Origin: Candidatus Flexifilum breve
GTDB lineage: Bacteria; Chloroflexota; Anaerolineae; Aggregatilineales; Phototrophicaceae
DNA length: 64,000 bases
Assembly (NCBI GenBank): GCA_016717205.1
Contig: JADKGC010000004.1
Location: forward strand, 1 to 64,000
Direction: 5' to 3'
The notes below the pieces were generated by a model that was not told the DNA's origin, searched no databases, and saw only the letters and a program-made list of their open reading frames with translations. This document shows, one piece after another, positions 8,662 to 16,728 of the stretch (its first letter is position 1; every line of letters begins with the position of its first letter). Made by a program: the position numbers and the translations under genes.

Positions 8662-10044
8662 TTGGAAGACGGCAGTATTTCTTCAGTGCTGCTTTTAATC
8701 GCCTTGATCCTGTTTCACGGCGGTATGGAACTAACCTACGCGGTGTTAACTAATGTGCGCCGCAATGCCCTGCGTGAACGTGTCGAGTCCGGCGACCAGA
8801 CTGCCAAGCGCATTCTGCGCCTGACCGAAAATGTCCCCCAGCTGTACATCACCGCTCAAGTTTTTTTGATGCTGGTCAAGTTTGCCATCGTCGCCATTGC
8901 GACGGTTGATGTGGCCGAGCCATTGCTCCGTGCGCAGGAAGCGGCGGGCAATCGGATCATCCCGGAATTGGGTTATCTGGCGGTCCTGTTCCCCATCGCG
9001 CTGCTCACCTACATCCTCGGCGACCTCGTCCCGTCGGCGCTCGGCAATGCCTACGCCGATCAGCTTGCGCCGCTGGTGGCGACGCCGCTGCGCCTGTTCA
9101 CGCTGCTGTTGTCCCCACTGGTCAAGCTGTTCATGAGCCTGAGCGATACGATCTCGCGCATCACGGGCGGCGAAGAGATGGACAAGGCTGTCACCGAAGA
9201 AGAGATCATGACGCTCGTCGAAGATGGTCAGAAGGGCGGCGCCATTGAGGACGAAGAGCGCGAGATGATCTATTCCGTGCTCCAGTTTGGCGAGACGCTG
9301 GCGCGCGAAGTCATGGTGCCCCGCCTCGACCTGACCGCCGTCGAATGTAACACGCCGTTGAGCGAGGTCGTCAAGGTGCTGATGGAAACCGGACATTCCC
9401 GCATTCCGGTGTACGAAGAAGACATCGATAACATCAAAGGTCTGCTGTACGCCAAAGACCTGCTCAAGCTGTGGAATGATGGCACCTCGGGGACCAAGAA
9501 GGCGCGCGAACTCATGCGCCACGCCTATTTCGTGCCAGAAACCAAGCGTGCTGATGTGCTCTTCAAAGAACTGCAGGACAAGAAAGTGCATCTTGCCGTG
9601 ATCGTCGATGAGTACGGCGGCACGGCGGGCATCGTCACCATCGAAGATCTGATCGAAGAGATCGTCGGCGATATTCAGGACGAGTACGACCTCAACGAGG
9701 AAGCCGAATATACGGAAGTGGGCGAAAATGCCTACATCGTGGACGGCGGCATGAACCTCGGCGATCTGAACGAACTGCTCGACATCGATTTGCCGACTGA
9801 CGAAAATGACTCGATTGGCGGGTATGTGTACAGCCAACTCGGGCATGTGCCGGATGTGGGGGAGACGATCACCACGCCAACGCTGCACATGCGCGTCGAC
9901 GAAGTCGAAAATCGACGCATTCGCAAGGTATATATCGCCCGTGTCATTCCGCCTGCACCAGAAACCGATGATGCGCCGGAGGAAGCGCCGCGCACCCCGA
10001 AGAGTACTCCGGTCGTCACGCCGCAGGCCAAAACCGCCTCGTAG
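8662..10044 (+). CDS. CNNM/CBS/CorC_HlyC domain membrane protein (hemolysin C family)
   Basis: A 460-residue member of the CNNM/CorB family, linked to magnesium or other cation export. Order of parts: CNNM transmembrane domain (residues about 5-165, four hydrophobic segments), acidic helix with TEEEIMTLVEDG, two CBS domains (about 200-330, MVPRLDLTAV and SRIPVYEEDIDNIKGLLYAKDLL in the first, LAVIVDEYGGTAGIVTIEDLIEEIVG in the second), then a CorC_HlyC transporter-associated domain (about 345-425) and a Pro/Thr-rich tail. The start is TTG at 8662, supported by GAGGT six bases upstream. It has its own promoter and terminator. Substrate is from family knowledge only. Confidence 0.88.
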   Translation: MEDGSISSVLLLIALILFHGGMELTYAVLTNVRRNALRERVESGDQTAKRILRLTENVPQLYITAQVFLMLVKFAIVAIATVDVAEPLLRAQEAAGNRIIPELGYLAVLFPIALLTYILGDLVPSALGNAYADQLAPLVATPLRLFTLLLSPLVKLFMSLSDTISRITGGEEMDKAVTEEEIMTLVEDGQKGGAIEDEEREMIYSVLQFGETLAREVMVPRLDLTAVECNTPLSEVVKVLMETGHSRIPVYEEDIDNIKGLLYAKDLLKLWNDGTSGTKKARELMRHAYFVPETKRADVLFKELQDKKVHLAVIVDEYGGTAGIVTIEDLIEEIVGDIQDEYDLNEEAEYTEVGENAYIVDGGMNLGDLNELLDIDLPTDENDSIGGYVYSQLGHVPDVGETITTPTLHMRVDEVENRRIRKVYIARVIPPAPETDDAPEEAPRTPKSTPVVTPQAKTAS

Positions 10045-10076
10045 TCTGACCGGGTACGTTCAAAGTCTGTGGACTG

Positions 10077-10102
10077 ACGGAGGCCGAAGACGCCTCCGTT
10101 TT
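10077..10102 (+). terminator. Terminator of the CNNM/CBS gene
   Basis: ACGGAGGC pairs with GCCTCCGT across a six- to seven-base loop, followed by TTTT. It lies 33 bases after the stop codon. Confidence 0.75.
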
Positions 10103-10241
10103 GATTCCCATTCCGGCTAAAGCCCCATATGCCCCGCTCCACCTTAGTTCCACACAAAGGCGGAGGACTGAAAGATCAGCTTGACCCATACTGATCAACA
10201 TGGAGCAGAGAAGTCTGTCTTAGTTGAGAGGTGGTAACACC

Positions 10242-10988
10242 ATGTTCCGCAAGCGTAGTTTCATTTTGCTGATCGTGTTGGCTGGAATTATTTCGATCGG
10301 GGCAGCGAGTGTGTCTGCCGCTGATTATAGTTTCACCGGAGATATTCTGTCCGGCACGCAGTATGACCTCTATACCGTCGATTTGATCGCCGGTGAAAAC
10401 GTGGTCGCGACACTGGTCTGCAACGAGATTGCGCCGGGAGATCGCCCGCTTGACCCGGTGCTGTCGGCGTATTTCCCCGGCGTTGACGCAAGCGATACCA
10501 TCAATGCGAATGCCTACAATGACGACGGTTTTGGGTTGGATGACGATCCCAATGGTGTCGACTGCAATGCATTCGACAGCTCGCGCCTTCAATTCACTGC
10601 GCCGGTGACGGGGGCCTACACTTTCCGCGCCGAAGGCTTTGGTTCTGCCACTGGTCCCTACAGCCTGGTCATTCGTACCGGGGTTGGCTTCTCGGATGGG
10701 CGAATCAATCCGCAGGACGATGCGCCGATTGTGCTCTACTGTGATGGCAGCGCGACCGTTTTCTACTCGGTGACGGGTGTCCCGCTGGGGACGGTTGAAA
10801 ATGGCGGCAGCGCGACCTTTGGGTCGGCGACGGTTGGCCCGACGGCCGATGGTCGGATGTACGTGAACGCCGCGTTCTCCGACGGTAAGAGTTACTTGTT
10901 CGTGTGGAGCGGTTGCGCGCACGGTTCGTTTGAGGCTTACAACGTCAACGGCGGCGTGCCGACGCTGTACTCGTCTGGTTCATACTAA
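10242..10988 (+). CDS. Secreted beta-rich protein, PPC-like domain
   Basis: A 248-residue exported protein. Residues 1-27 are a signal peptide (MFRKRSFILLIVLAGI, cleavage near VSAADY). Residues about 30-145 resemble a bacterial pre-peptidase C-terminal (PPC) beta-sandwich: a 'LYTVDLIAGENVVATL' strand, an Asp-rich loop (YNDDGFGLDDDPNG) that could bind calcium, and a closing 'TGAYTFRAEGF...GPYSLVI' strand. The C-terminal 95 residues are a second beta-rich unit with two Cys. The ATG at 10242 follows GAGAGGTGG. An own terminator follows, so it is a single-gene unit. Function unknown. Confidence 0.7.
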   Translation: MFRKRSFILLIVLAGIISIGAASVSAADYSFTGDILSGTQYDLYTVDLIAGENVVATLVCNEIAPGDRPLDPVLSAYFPGVDASDTINANAYNDDGFGLDDDPNGVDCNAFDSSRLQFTAPVTGAYTFRAEGFGSATGPYSLVIRTGVGFSDGRINPQDDAPIVLYCDGSATVFYSVTGVPLGTVENGGSATFGSATVGPTADGRMYVNAAFSDGKSYLFVWSGCAHGSFEAYNVNGGVPTLYSSGSY

Positions 10989-11008
10989 CGAACCTGCATT
11001 GAGTGTGA

Positions 11009-11036
11009 CGGGAGCAGTCTCACTACTGCTCTCGTT
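11009..11036 (+). terminator. Terminator of the PPC-like gene
   Basis: ACGGGAGCAG pairs with CTGCTCTCGT (one G-T pair) around an eight-base loop, followed by TTT. It ends the gene whose stop is at 10988. Confidence 0.7.
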
Positions 11037-11087
11037 TTGATTCCGCTAGGGAGCGAGGGATGCAGACTTGGGCCAGCGCTGGAAATA

Positions 11088-11121
11088 AAAACCGGTGGTG
11101 ACATCAGTCACCACCGGTTTT
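11088..11121. terminator. Bidirectional terminator between convergent genes
   Basis: A perfect 15-bp inverted repeat, AAAACCGGTGGTGAC and its complement, with loop ATCA. The A-run on one side and T-run on the other allow termination from both directions. It sits just before the end of the minus-strand gene. Confidence 0.8.
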
Positions 11122-11131
11122 AGAAGCGGAT

Positions 11132-12133
11132 TTAGGTCAAACCGAGGTACGTGCAGAATTCCGGCGGGGCGTCGACACCGCAGAGCGGGATGACCGGCTG
11201 GAGCGGACGCACCGAGCTGAAACGGAGCGTCTCCTGCACATCACCCACACCGGACGCTTGTCGGATCGTCGGGATGAGGATGGGGCAGTAGCCGAAGTTC
11301 TGCGGAATGCTGCGCAGGAAGGTGAGGTTGGCGAGATCTTCAGCCGTCAGCGGTGTGATCTCCGACCAGTCGCCGACGCGGTCTTCCGATGTGATCGGTT
11401 CGCCGAAGTTGAGCGGCGCGGTGACCGAGTAGCCGACGGGGACGGTGATGCGTTCCGTCACGTCGCCCGGCTCGGCAACGCCGTCGCTGTAGACATCCGG
11501 TTCAATGTACACGAGGCCGTAGATCACCTGGACGTTGATGAAGCCGGTCTCGCCACCGCCGGTGATGACCGCCGCGCCATCAATCGTGAAGTTCACGCCT
11601 TCCGCGCGGAACTGGCGGGCGTCGAAGTCGCAGTCCGACTGCACGAACAGCGTGGACGGTGTATCGACGCAGGCGTTTTCCTCAGCAGTCGCAAACACAA
11701 ACGACTGCAGCGGGGAGAACGTGGCGTCGGGCTCATCGGTGTCGGCGATTTCCACGCCACCGAAGAGGATATAGCGCAGGTTCGGTTCGGAAGCGTTCAC
11801 ATCAGGCAAGCGCAGTAAGCTCAAGCCCCACTGGTCATCTTCGCGGCTGTACGGCTGGGAAGTGATCGATTCAATCTCATCAATTGCGAGTCGGTCGCCG
11901 AGCGTGAAGTCCTCAATCGGGGCGTTTTCGGCCTGGGTGGCGACGACGCTGTTATAGCCATAGCAGTATTCGCCCGCTTCGGTTCCGGCACAGGCGGTCG
12001 AAAAGCCGTTGAAGGCCTGCCGCTGGAAGGTCGGGCAGACGACGGAATCATCAGTTTGCCCTTGCAGTCCGGCCACTGAGAGCAGACTGAGTAAGCCCAC
12101 GAACAACACCAGGTGTAGCATCCGCTTCATCAT
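11132..12133 (-). CDS. Secreted protein of unknown function
   Basis: A 333-residue exported protein with a signal peptide over residues 1-26 (MMKRMLHLVLFVGLL, cleavage near GLQGQTD). The mature part has eight or more Cys, including a pair-rich N-terminal section (VVCPTF, TACAGTEAGEYCYGY) and C-terminal CGVDAPPEFC, suggesting disulfides outside the cell. The N-terminal portion (NGFSTACAGTEAGEYCYGYNSV) resembles openings of other Chloroflexota secreted proteins, but I cannot assign a family. It is a single gene between a bidirectional terminator and a long non-coding stretch. An inverted repeat lies just upstream of its start. Confidence 0.65.
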   Translation of the reverse strand: MMKRMLHLVLFVGLLSLLSVAGLQGQTDDSVVCPTFQRQAFNGFSTACAGTEAGEYCYGYNSVVATQAENAPIEDFTLGDRLAIDEIESITSQPYSREDDQWGLSLLRLPDVNASEPNLRYILFGGVEIADTDEPDATFSPLQSFVFATAEENACVDTPSTLFVQSDCDFDARQFRAEGVNFTIDGAAVITGGGETGFINVQVIYGLVYIEPDVYSDGVAEPGDVTERITVPVGYSVTAPLNFGEPITSEDRVGDWSEITPLTAEDLANLTFLRSIPQNFGYCPILIPTIRQASGVGDVQETLRFSSVRPLQPVIPLCGVDAPPEFCTYLGLT

Positions 12134-12152
12134 TGACTCCTACGTGTCATTA

Positions 12153-12181
12153 ATATCTGGTTGTGCTCGGAGTCCAGATAT
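12153..12181. promoter_or_regulatory. Inverted repeat, possible operator
   Basis: ATATCTGG and CCAGATAT form an 8-bp inverted repeat with a 13-base centre, 20 bases upstream of the minus-strand secreted-protein gene. It could be a repressor site or an mRNA hairpin. No T-run, so not a terminator. Confidence 0.35.
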
Positions 12182-12583
12182 ACTGTCAAGGATAACATGG
12201 GGCAAGAAAACCCCGCAAACCAATTCCTTAAGAAATTTCAACGCGACTTTAGTCCTCAACGCCGCCGCGAACGCTGCTGGTGAGCCAGATGCATTGACAT
12301 CCTAGTCTGCATTCTATACTGATTCGTCGGAACGTGTCGATTTTCCCCGCGAGTTTTCCACAGGCCGCGACATAGTACATAAGTTCCAACGTATGCCGGT
12401 CGTTTGATGGGATGATCCGCGGGGACAAAAGTGCCAAAGGCCGCTTTATAACCGGGCTGAAAGGGGGAACAGCGCTGGGGTTTGGGTAATGTTAGAAACT
12501 GGTTTAACTTGGATCAATGAACAATAGAGGCCTCAATTATTATTCCGTTTATCTAAATAAGAAATTTATGTTGTTAGGGATTT

Positions 12584-12617
12584 TTGACGTTACCGTCTCT
12601 CGGATTTCTCCTATAAT
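12584..12617 (+). promoter_or_regulatory. Promoter-like element upstream of the polysaccharide initiator gene
   Basis: A TTGACG (12584-12589) and a perfect TATAAT (12612-12617) lie 105 bases before the WecA-type gene. The spacer of 22 is too long for a standard sigma-70 promoter, so either TATAAT works with another -35 or an activator is needed. Confidence 0.35.
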
Positions 12618-12721
12618 GAACGAAGTGGACAGCGCTAAGACCTCATCAAGCGCGAACTTACCATCTACTGACTTATGTCTTCTGCCACAGCCGAATGCAG
12701 CGTAGTGACAAGGTGAACTTC

Positions 12722-14446
12722 ATGTGGCTCCGATTCCGTAATTATGCGATCGGAATTCTCCTGTTCCAATTTCTTATTGTCTTGTTAGGGTCGGTTCTGG
12801 CCATTAACATGACGTGGGCTGGCGAACGCGTGGCGAATGCGCTGAAAGCGCCCCCGCCCGCGAGCGCGGCTGAACTGCTCGTCTTCTGGTTAGAGGCGAA
12901 TGAACCTCTGCCGCCCATCGAGACGGTCTCGCGGTACTATGATGCGGCGATCACCCAGCAGGTGGTGCTGGTGCAGGATGTGAGCGATAGCCAGTTTGAA
13001 GACACGCGAGCGGCGCTCGAAACGTATGGCATTCCGGTGCATCACATTGTGGATGTGCGTAACGTTTCGACGATCGCCCATGACCTGAACGCAATTTTCG
13101 CGGCGGCTCCGGTCGCTAATGCGGTTGTCGTCTCGGAATGGTTCCACGGGCGGCGCAGTGTGTGTGCCGTGCAGGCGGCGGCTGCGGGCGGCGTCCCGGT
13201 CAGCTTCGTCGGCGCGCAGGCTGATTTCAGCGCGTCGAACTGGTGGGCGTCGGAAGCGGGCGCGGTCGGCATTGCGACTGAAATCGCGAAAACGGCTTAC
13301 TCCACACTGATTTACGGCATGCCGTTTTCGGGCTGCTGGTCGGGCGATTTTCCGTTCACGTTGGTGACGGGCTATACGCTGGCCGCGTTCCTGCTGAGCG
13401 GCTTGCTCGTCGGCACACTGCGCTGGTTTACGATCCGGCGCAAACTGCTCGATGTGGCCAACGAGCGCAGCATGCACAAAATTCCGACGCCGCGCGGTGG
13501 TGGCATCGTGATCTCTCTACTCACGCTGATCATGCTGATCGTCGTGGCGATCTTCTTCTCCGATTTGAAGCCGCAGCTCCTCATCGTCTATATCGTCGCC
13601 GCGCTGGCGCTGACCTTCCTGAGCCTGTACGACGATTGGGTGAAGGCTGTGCCGATCAAGATCCGTCTGCTGCTGCATCTGGCGACCGCCGTGGCTGTGG
13701 TGATCAGCACCTTCCTCATCCAGCCAGCGGAAATCCGGCTGGAAGTTCCCGGTGTGATCACGCTGATGGTGACAGGAATCTTTGCGGCGGGTGCGCTGAT
13801 ATTGTGGATCACCGGTTTCACGAACATGTTCAACTTCATGGATGGCATCGACGGGATCGCCGGGCTGCATGTGGTGCTCGTCGGGGCGGGTTGGGCGCTC
13901 TTGTTCTTCCTCGAAGGCGAAAGCACCCTCACGCTGATCGGCGTGCTGATTGTCGCGACGAGTGCTGGTTTCCTCGTGCATAACACCGCGCCCGCGCGCA
14001 TCTTCATGGGCGATTCGGGCAGCGTGTTCCTCGGTTTCACGCTGGCGGCGCTGCCCGTGCTCGGCTATGTCGGCACGAGCAATGCGGATATGTTCATCGT
14101 CGGCGTGATGTTTGTGCTGCCGTTCCTGTTCGACGCGACCTATACGATCATCAAGCGCTGGCGCAACGGCGAAAACGTGCTGCAAGCCCACCGCAAGCAC
14201 CTGTATCAGCGTTTGGTGCTGCGCGGGCAATCGCATGGCGGGGTGACCGGGTTATACGGTTTCATGAGCGTCTTCTGTGTGGCGAGCGGCGTGCTGTACT
14301 ATACGGGCAGTCCCATCACCCGCGGCATTGCGCTGATCGTGGTTATTCTGCTCATGGCGACGTACGCGCTCGGCGCGGAAACGATGCTGGCGGCCAAGCC
14401 TGTGGGTTACGCGAAGACTGTCGGCGCCGATATGCAGGTGGATTAG
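12722..14446 (+). CDS. DUF218-WecA/MraY fusion: undecaprenyl-phosphate sugar-1-phosphate transferase
   Basis: A 574-residue membrane protein that would start polysaccharide synthesis by moving a sugar-1-phosphate from a UDP-sugar to undecaprenyl phosphate. The first helix (about residues 6-30) leads to a non-membrane domain (about 60-200) resembling the ElyC/SanA/YdcF (DUF218) family: VLVQDVSDSQFEDT, VVVSEWFHGRRS, and a WW-x(n)-E-x2-K ending. Then follows a multi-helix MraY/WecA domain with DDW (near LSLYDDWVKA), NFMDGIDGIAG, GDSGSVFLG and the WecA-type cytosolic loop HRKHLYQRL. ATG at 12722 is chosen because AAGGTGA precedes it by five bases. It opens the glycan locus. The fused DUF218 domain is unusual. 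Confidence 0.85.
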   Translation: MWLRFRNYAIGILLFQFLIVLLGSVLAINMTWAGERVANALKAPPPASAAELLVFWLEANEPLPPIETVSRYYDAAITQQVVLVQDVSDSQFEDTRAALETYGIPVHHIVDVRNVSTIAHDLNAIFAAAPVANAVVVSEWFHGRRSVCAVQAAAAGGVPVSFVGAQADFSASNWWASEAGAVGIATEIAKTAYSTLIYGMPFSGCWSGDFPFTLVTGYTLAAFLLSGLLVGTLRWFTIRRKLLDVANERSMHKIPTPRGGGIVISLLTLIMLIVVAIFFSDLKPQLLIVYIVAALALTFLSLYDDWVKAVPIKIRLLLHLATAVAVVISTFLIQPAEIRLEVPGVITLMVTGIFAAGALILWITGFTNMFNFMDGIDGIAGLHVVLVGAGWALLFFLEGESTLTLIGVLIVATSAGFLVHNTAPARIFMGDSGSVFLGFTLAALPVLGYVGTSNADMFIVGVMFVLPFLFDATYTIIKRWRNGENVLQAHRKHLYQRLVLRGQSHGGVTGLYGFMSVFCVASGVLYYTGSPITRGIALIVVILLMATYALGAETMLAAKPVGYAKTVGADMQVD

Positions 14447-14477
14447 CGCGGTTCGATAAGATCAAGCAGTAAGCTGA

Positions 14478-14506
14478 AAGACGAGGCTGACCGCCTCGTC
14501 TTTTTA
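14478..14506 (+). terminator. Terminator of the WecA-type gene
   Basis: AAGACGAGGC pairs with GCCTCGTCTT around a short loop, followed by a T-run that overlaps the stop codon of the convergent epimerase gene. Confidence 0.85.
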
Positions 14507-15467
14507 TTGCCCGAGTTCCGCGACGGTGCGCCGCCAACCTTCTTCCAGCGTGATTTGGGGTGCGAAACCCAGTGCGCGCAGCCGAGCACCGCTGTAGGTC
14601 TCGCTCTGCGTGAGCTGTGCGATGCTCTCACGCGTCAGCGGCGACCGCTTGCCGACGAGCCGGAAGACGACCTCCGCGAATCCCGCGCCCGTTTCGACCA
14701 GCGCGGCGGGCAGATGCACAGCAGGTCGACTCTTACCGCAGGCGGCGTAGATTGCATCAAGCACACTGTGCATGGGTACGGCATCATGCGCGACGAGGTT
14801 GACGGTCGCGCTGGCGGGCTGTGCCGCGACGAGCACGGCAGCGCGCGCCGCATCATCCACATGGGTCAGGCTGCGTACGTTCTGCAGGCCGCCAACGGGC
14901 ACAAACACCCCACGCTGAATCCCACGGACCAGAAAGCGCCACGACCCACGCAGGCGCGCTGTAGATGGGCGAGAGGCGCAGCACGCTCGTGTCGATGACC
15001 TTGTGCGTGGCGCGTTCGCCGTCGAGTTTGCTCTGCGCGTAATCGGTCTGCGGGTTGAGCGGGTGGTCCTCGGTGACGGGCTGCGCGCTGTGCGTTCCGT
15101 AAACTTTCACCGTGCTGAAGTAGATTAAGCGCTGGGCGCCTGCGCGGGCGGCTTCCTCCGCGACGATGCGGGTCGCGGCGATATTGACGCGCTGGTAGTC
15201 GGCGCGCAGTTCGGGCGGCGGGTTGGTCACATGCAGCAGCGCGGCGAGGTGATACACCTGCTGGACGCCCGTCAGCGCCGTGCGTACGGCGTCGCGATCA
15301 CTGATGTCGCCGCTGTGAAATTCCACGTCGGGCGGGAACAACGGTTCGAGCGGACGCTGGCGGCTGAGCACGCGCACACGCTGCCCCTGCTGCCGCAGTT
15401 CGGCGACGAGCGCCGGGCCGACCGCCCCGGTCGCCCCCGTGACGAGGACGAGCGCCGACTCGGTCAT
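14504..15467 (-). pseudogene. NAD-dependent epimerase/dehydratase (extended SDR), frameshifted
   Basis: A sugar-nucleotide epimerase or 3-beta-HSD-type SDR of about 320 residues. The N-terminal frame (from 15467) has the Rossmann motif VLVTGATGAVGPAL, the strand-4 motif VYHLAA, catalytic STVKVYG and Y-x3-K (YAQSKLDGE). At about 14958 the frame changes; the continuing protein reads RGSWRFLVRGIQRGVFVPVGG, then the family motif SLTHVDDAARAAVLV and a normal C-terminus. A single-base change restores the whole protein. It begins five bases after the stop of the GT4 gene upstream on the same strand, so it belongs to that operon. Whether the break is real cannot be told from sequence alone. Confidence 0.78.
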
Positions 15468-15472
15468 CGGTG

Positions 15473-16723
15473 CTAGCTCTCCGTGAGCTGGCGCATGAGT
15501 GCGTGATACCGGGCGCTGACCGCTGATCGCGAATAGTGCTCCTCGATGTAACGCCGACCATTCATGCCGTAGGCTTGGAACTGCTCCTGATTCGCGTAGG
15601 CCTGAAGCACGGCCATTTCCAACGCATCGGCGGTATCGGGCGGTGTCCAGAGACCACAGCTCGCCGTCTCGACCAGCGCGACCAGCTCCGAGTCATGATC
15701 AACCGACACGAGGGCTGGCCGTCCGCTCGCCATAATCGTGTAGATCTTGGAGGGAATCGTGGTTCTGGCCGTTCCGGCCATGAGCGGCACGAGATGTAGA
15801 TCCCCGGTCGCATAGATATTGGGGACGACCTGCCGCCGCTGGTAAGGCAGCATGGTGACATTGGTAGCGCCGAGCTCGCGGATGACCTCGTCCACGTAAG
15901 CCCGGCGCGCGCCGTCACCGACGATCAGAAAGTGGATGTGCGGGTGAGAAGCTAATCGGCGCATGACCTCGACGATCATGTCGAAACTCTGGGTCATGCC
16001 AATATTGCCCGCATACAGGACGACAAATTTGTCCACCAGCTTCAGCTCGCGCGCGAGTGGATTATCTTTGGCTTCCGGGCGGATGAAGTCCGTGTCGACG
16101 AAATTAGGGATGGTCACGACTTTTTCGGCGGCGATCTTCTCGGCGACGATATGCGCCTTAAACATATCAGAGATAGGGACAATGATATTGGCGCGGCGGT
16201 AGACAAATCGTTCCAGCCATTTGAGAACTTGGTACAAGCGGGTGTCTTCCGTAATCATCCCCATTTGTACCATGAGCGCCGGATAAATCTCCTGGACGTT
16301 GTAGACGAACCGGGCACCTTTTAGTCGGGCGAGCATCCACCCCAGCACGCCGATGGTCAGGGGCGGTGAAGGCGCGAGCACGATATCCTGACGACCGATG
16401 AGCAGCAGACCGAGAAGCAGACTCAGCGTGTGGAACCACAGGTAGTCGCTGAACCGTCCGCTAACGCGCTCGCCTTTCCGCCGCATGCGCGTATGGATGA
16501 CGCGCATCCCATGATATTGGCTCGTGTAATAGAGTCCAAACCAATGTCGTTCCAGCGGCTGGCGCCCTTCCGCATCGAGATCGCGGTTGTAGTGGGGCTG
16601 AGTCGTCAGAACGACGATCTCATGCCCCGCTGTGCGTAAATCCTGCGCCAACTCGGAGAGCAGTTGGGAAGTCGAGACGCCATCCGGCGCGAAGACGAGT
16701 GTGTGAAGGAGGATGCGCGCCAT
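15473..16723 (-). CDS. GT4 glycosyltransferase (WbuB/WcaI-like)
   Basis: A 416-residue GT-B fold glycosyltransferase that adds a sugar to a lipid-linked glycan at the inner membrane face. The N-terminus (LLHTLVFAPDGVSTSQLLSEL, then VLTTQPHYNRD) matches the WbuB/fucosamine-transferase-like subgroup, which has a long insert with a hydrophobic stretch (TLSLLLGLLLIG). The C-terminal domain has KFVVLYAGNIGMTQSFD and the nucleotide-sugar motif region PSKIYTIMASGRPAL. It sits between the epimerase (5 bases downstream) and the carbamoyltransferase (5 bases upstream), forming a three-gene operon. Exact donor and acceptor are unknown. Confidence 0.87.
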   Translation of the reverse strand: MARILLHTLVFAPDGVSTSQLLSELAQDLRTAGHEIVVLTTQPHYNRDLDAEGRQPLERHWFGLYYTSQYHGMRVIHTRMRRKGERVSGRFSDYLWFHTLSLLLGLLLIGRQDIVLAPSPPLTIGVLGWMLARLKGARFVYNVQEIYPALMVQMGMITEDTRLYQVLKWLERFVYRRANIIVPISDMFKAHIVAEKIAAEKVVTIPNFVDTDFIRPEAKDNPLARELKLVDKFVVLYAGNIGMTQSFDMIVEVMRRLASHPHIHFLIVGDGARRAYVDEVIRELGATNVTMLPYQRRQVVPNIYATGDLHLVPLMAGTARTTIPSKIYTIMASGRPALVSVDHDSELVALVETASCGLWTPPDTADALEMAVLQAYANQEQFQAYGMNGRRYIEEHYSRSAVSARYHALMRQLTES

Positions 16724-16728
16724 GAGGC

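Larger units (their letters stand above)
12134..12721. other. 588-base stretch without a convincing gene
   Basis: The stretch separates divergent genes. It is less GC-rich than its surroundings, notably around 12500-12620. It holds the inverted repeat at 12153-12181 and a promoter-like element at 12584-12617. Short open frames here (for example 12517-12705) have no ribosome site and no protein-like composition. Confidence 0.55.

Noticed and set aside
12517..12705. Small open frame of 62 codons in the long gap
   Set aside because: No ribosome site, promoter-like sequence inside it, and composition unlike the coding regions.
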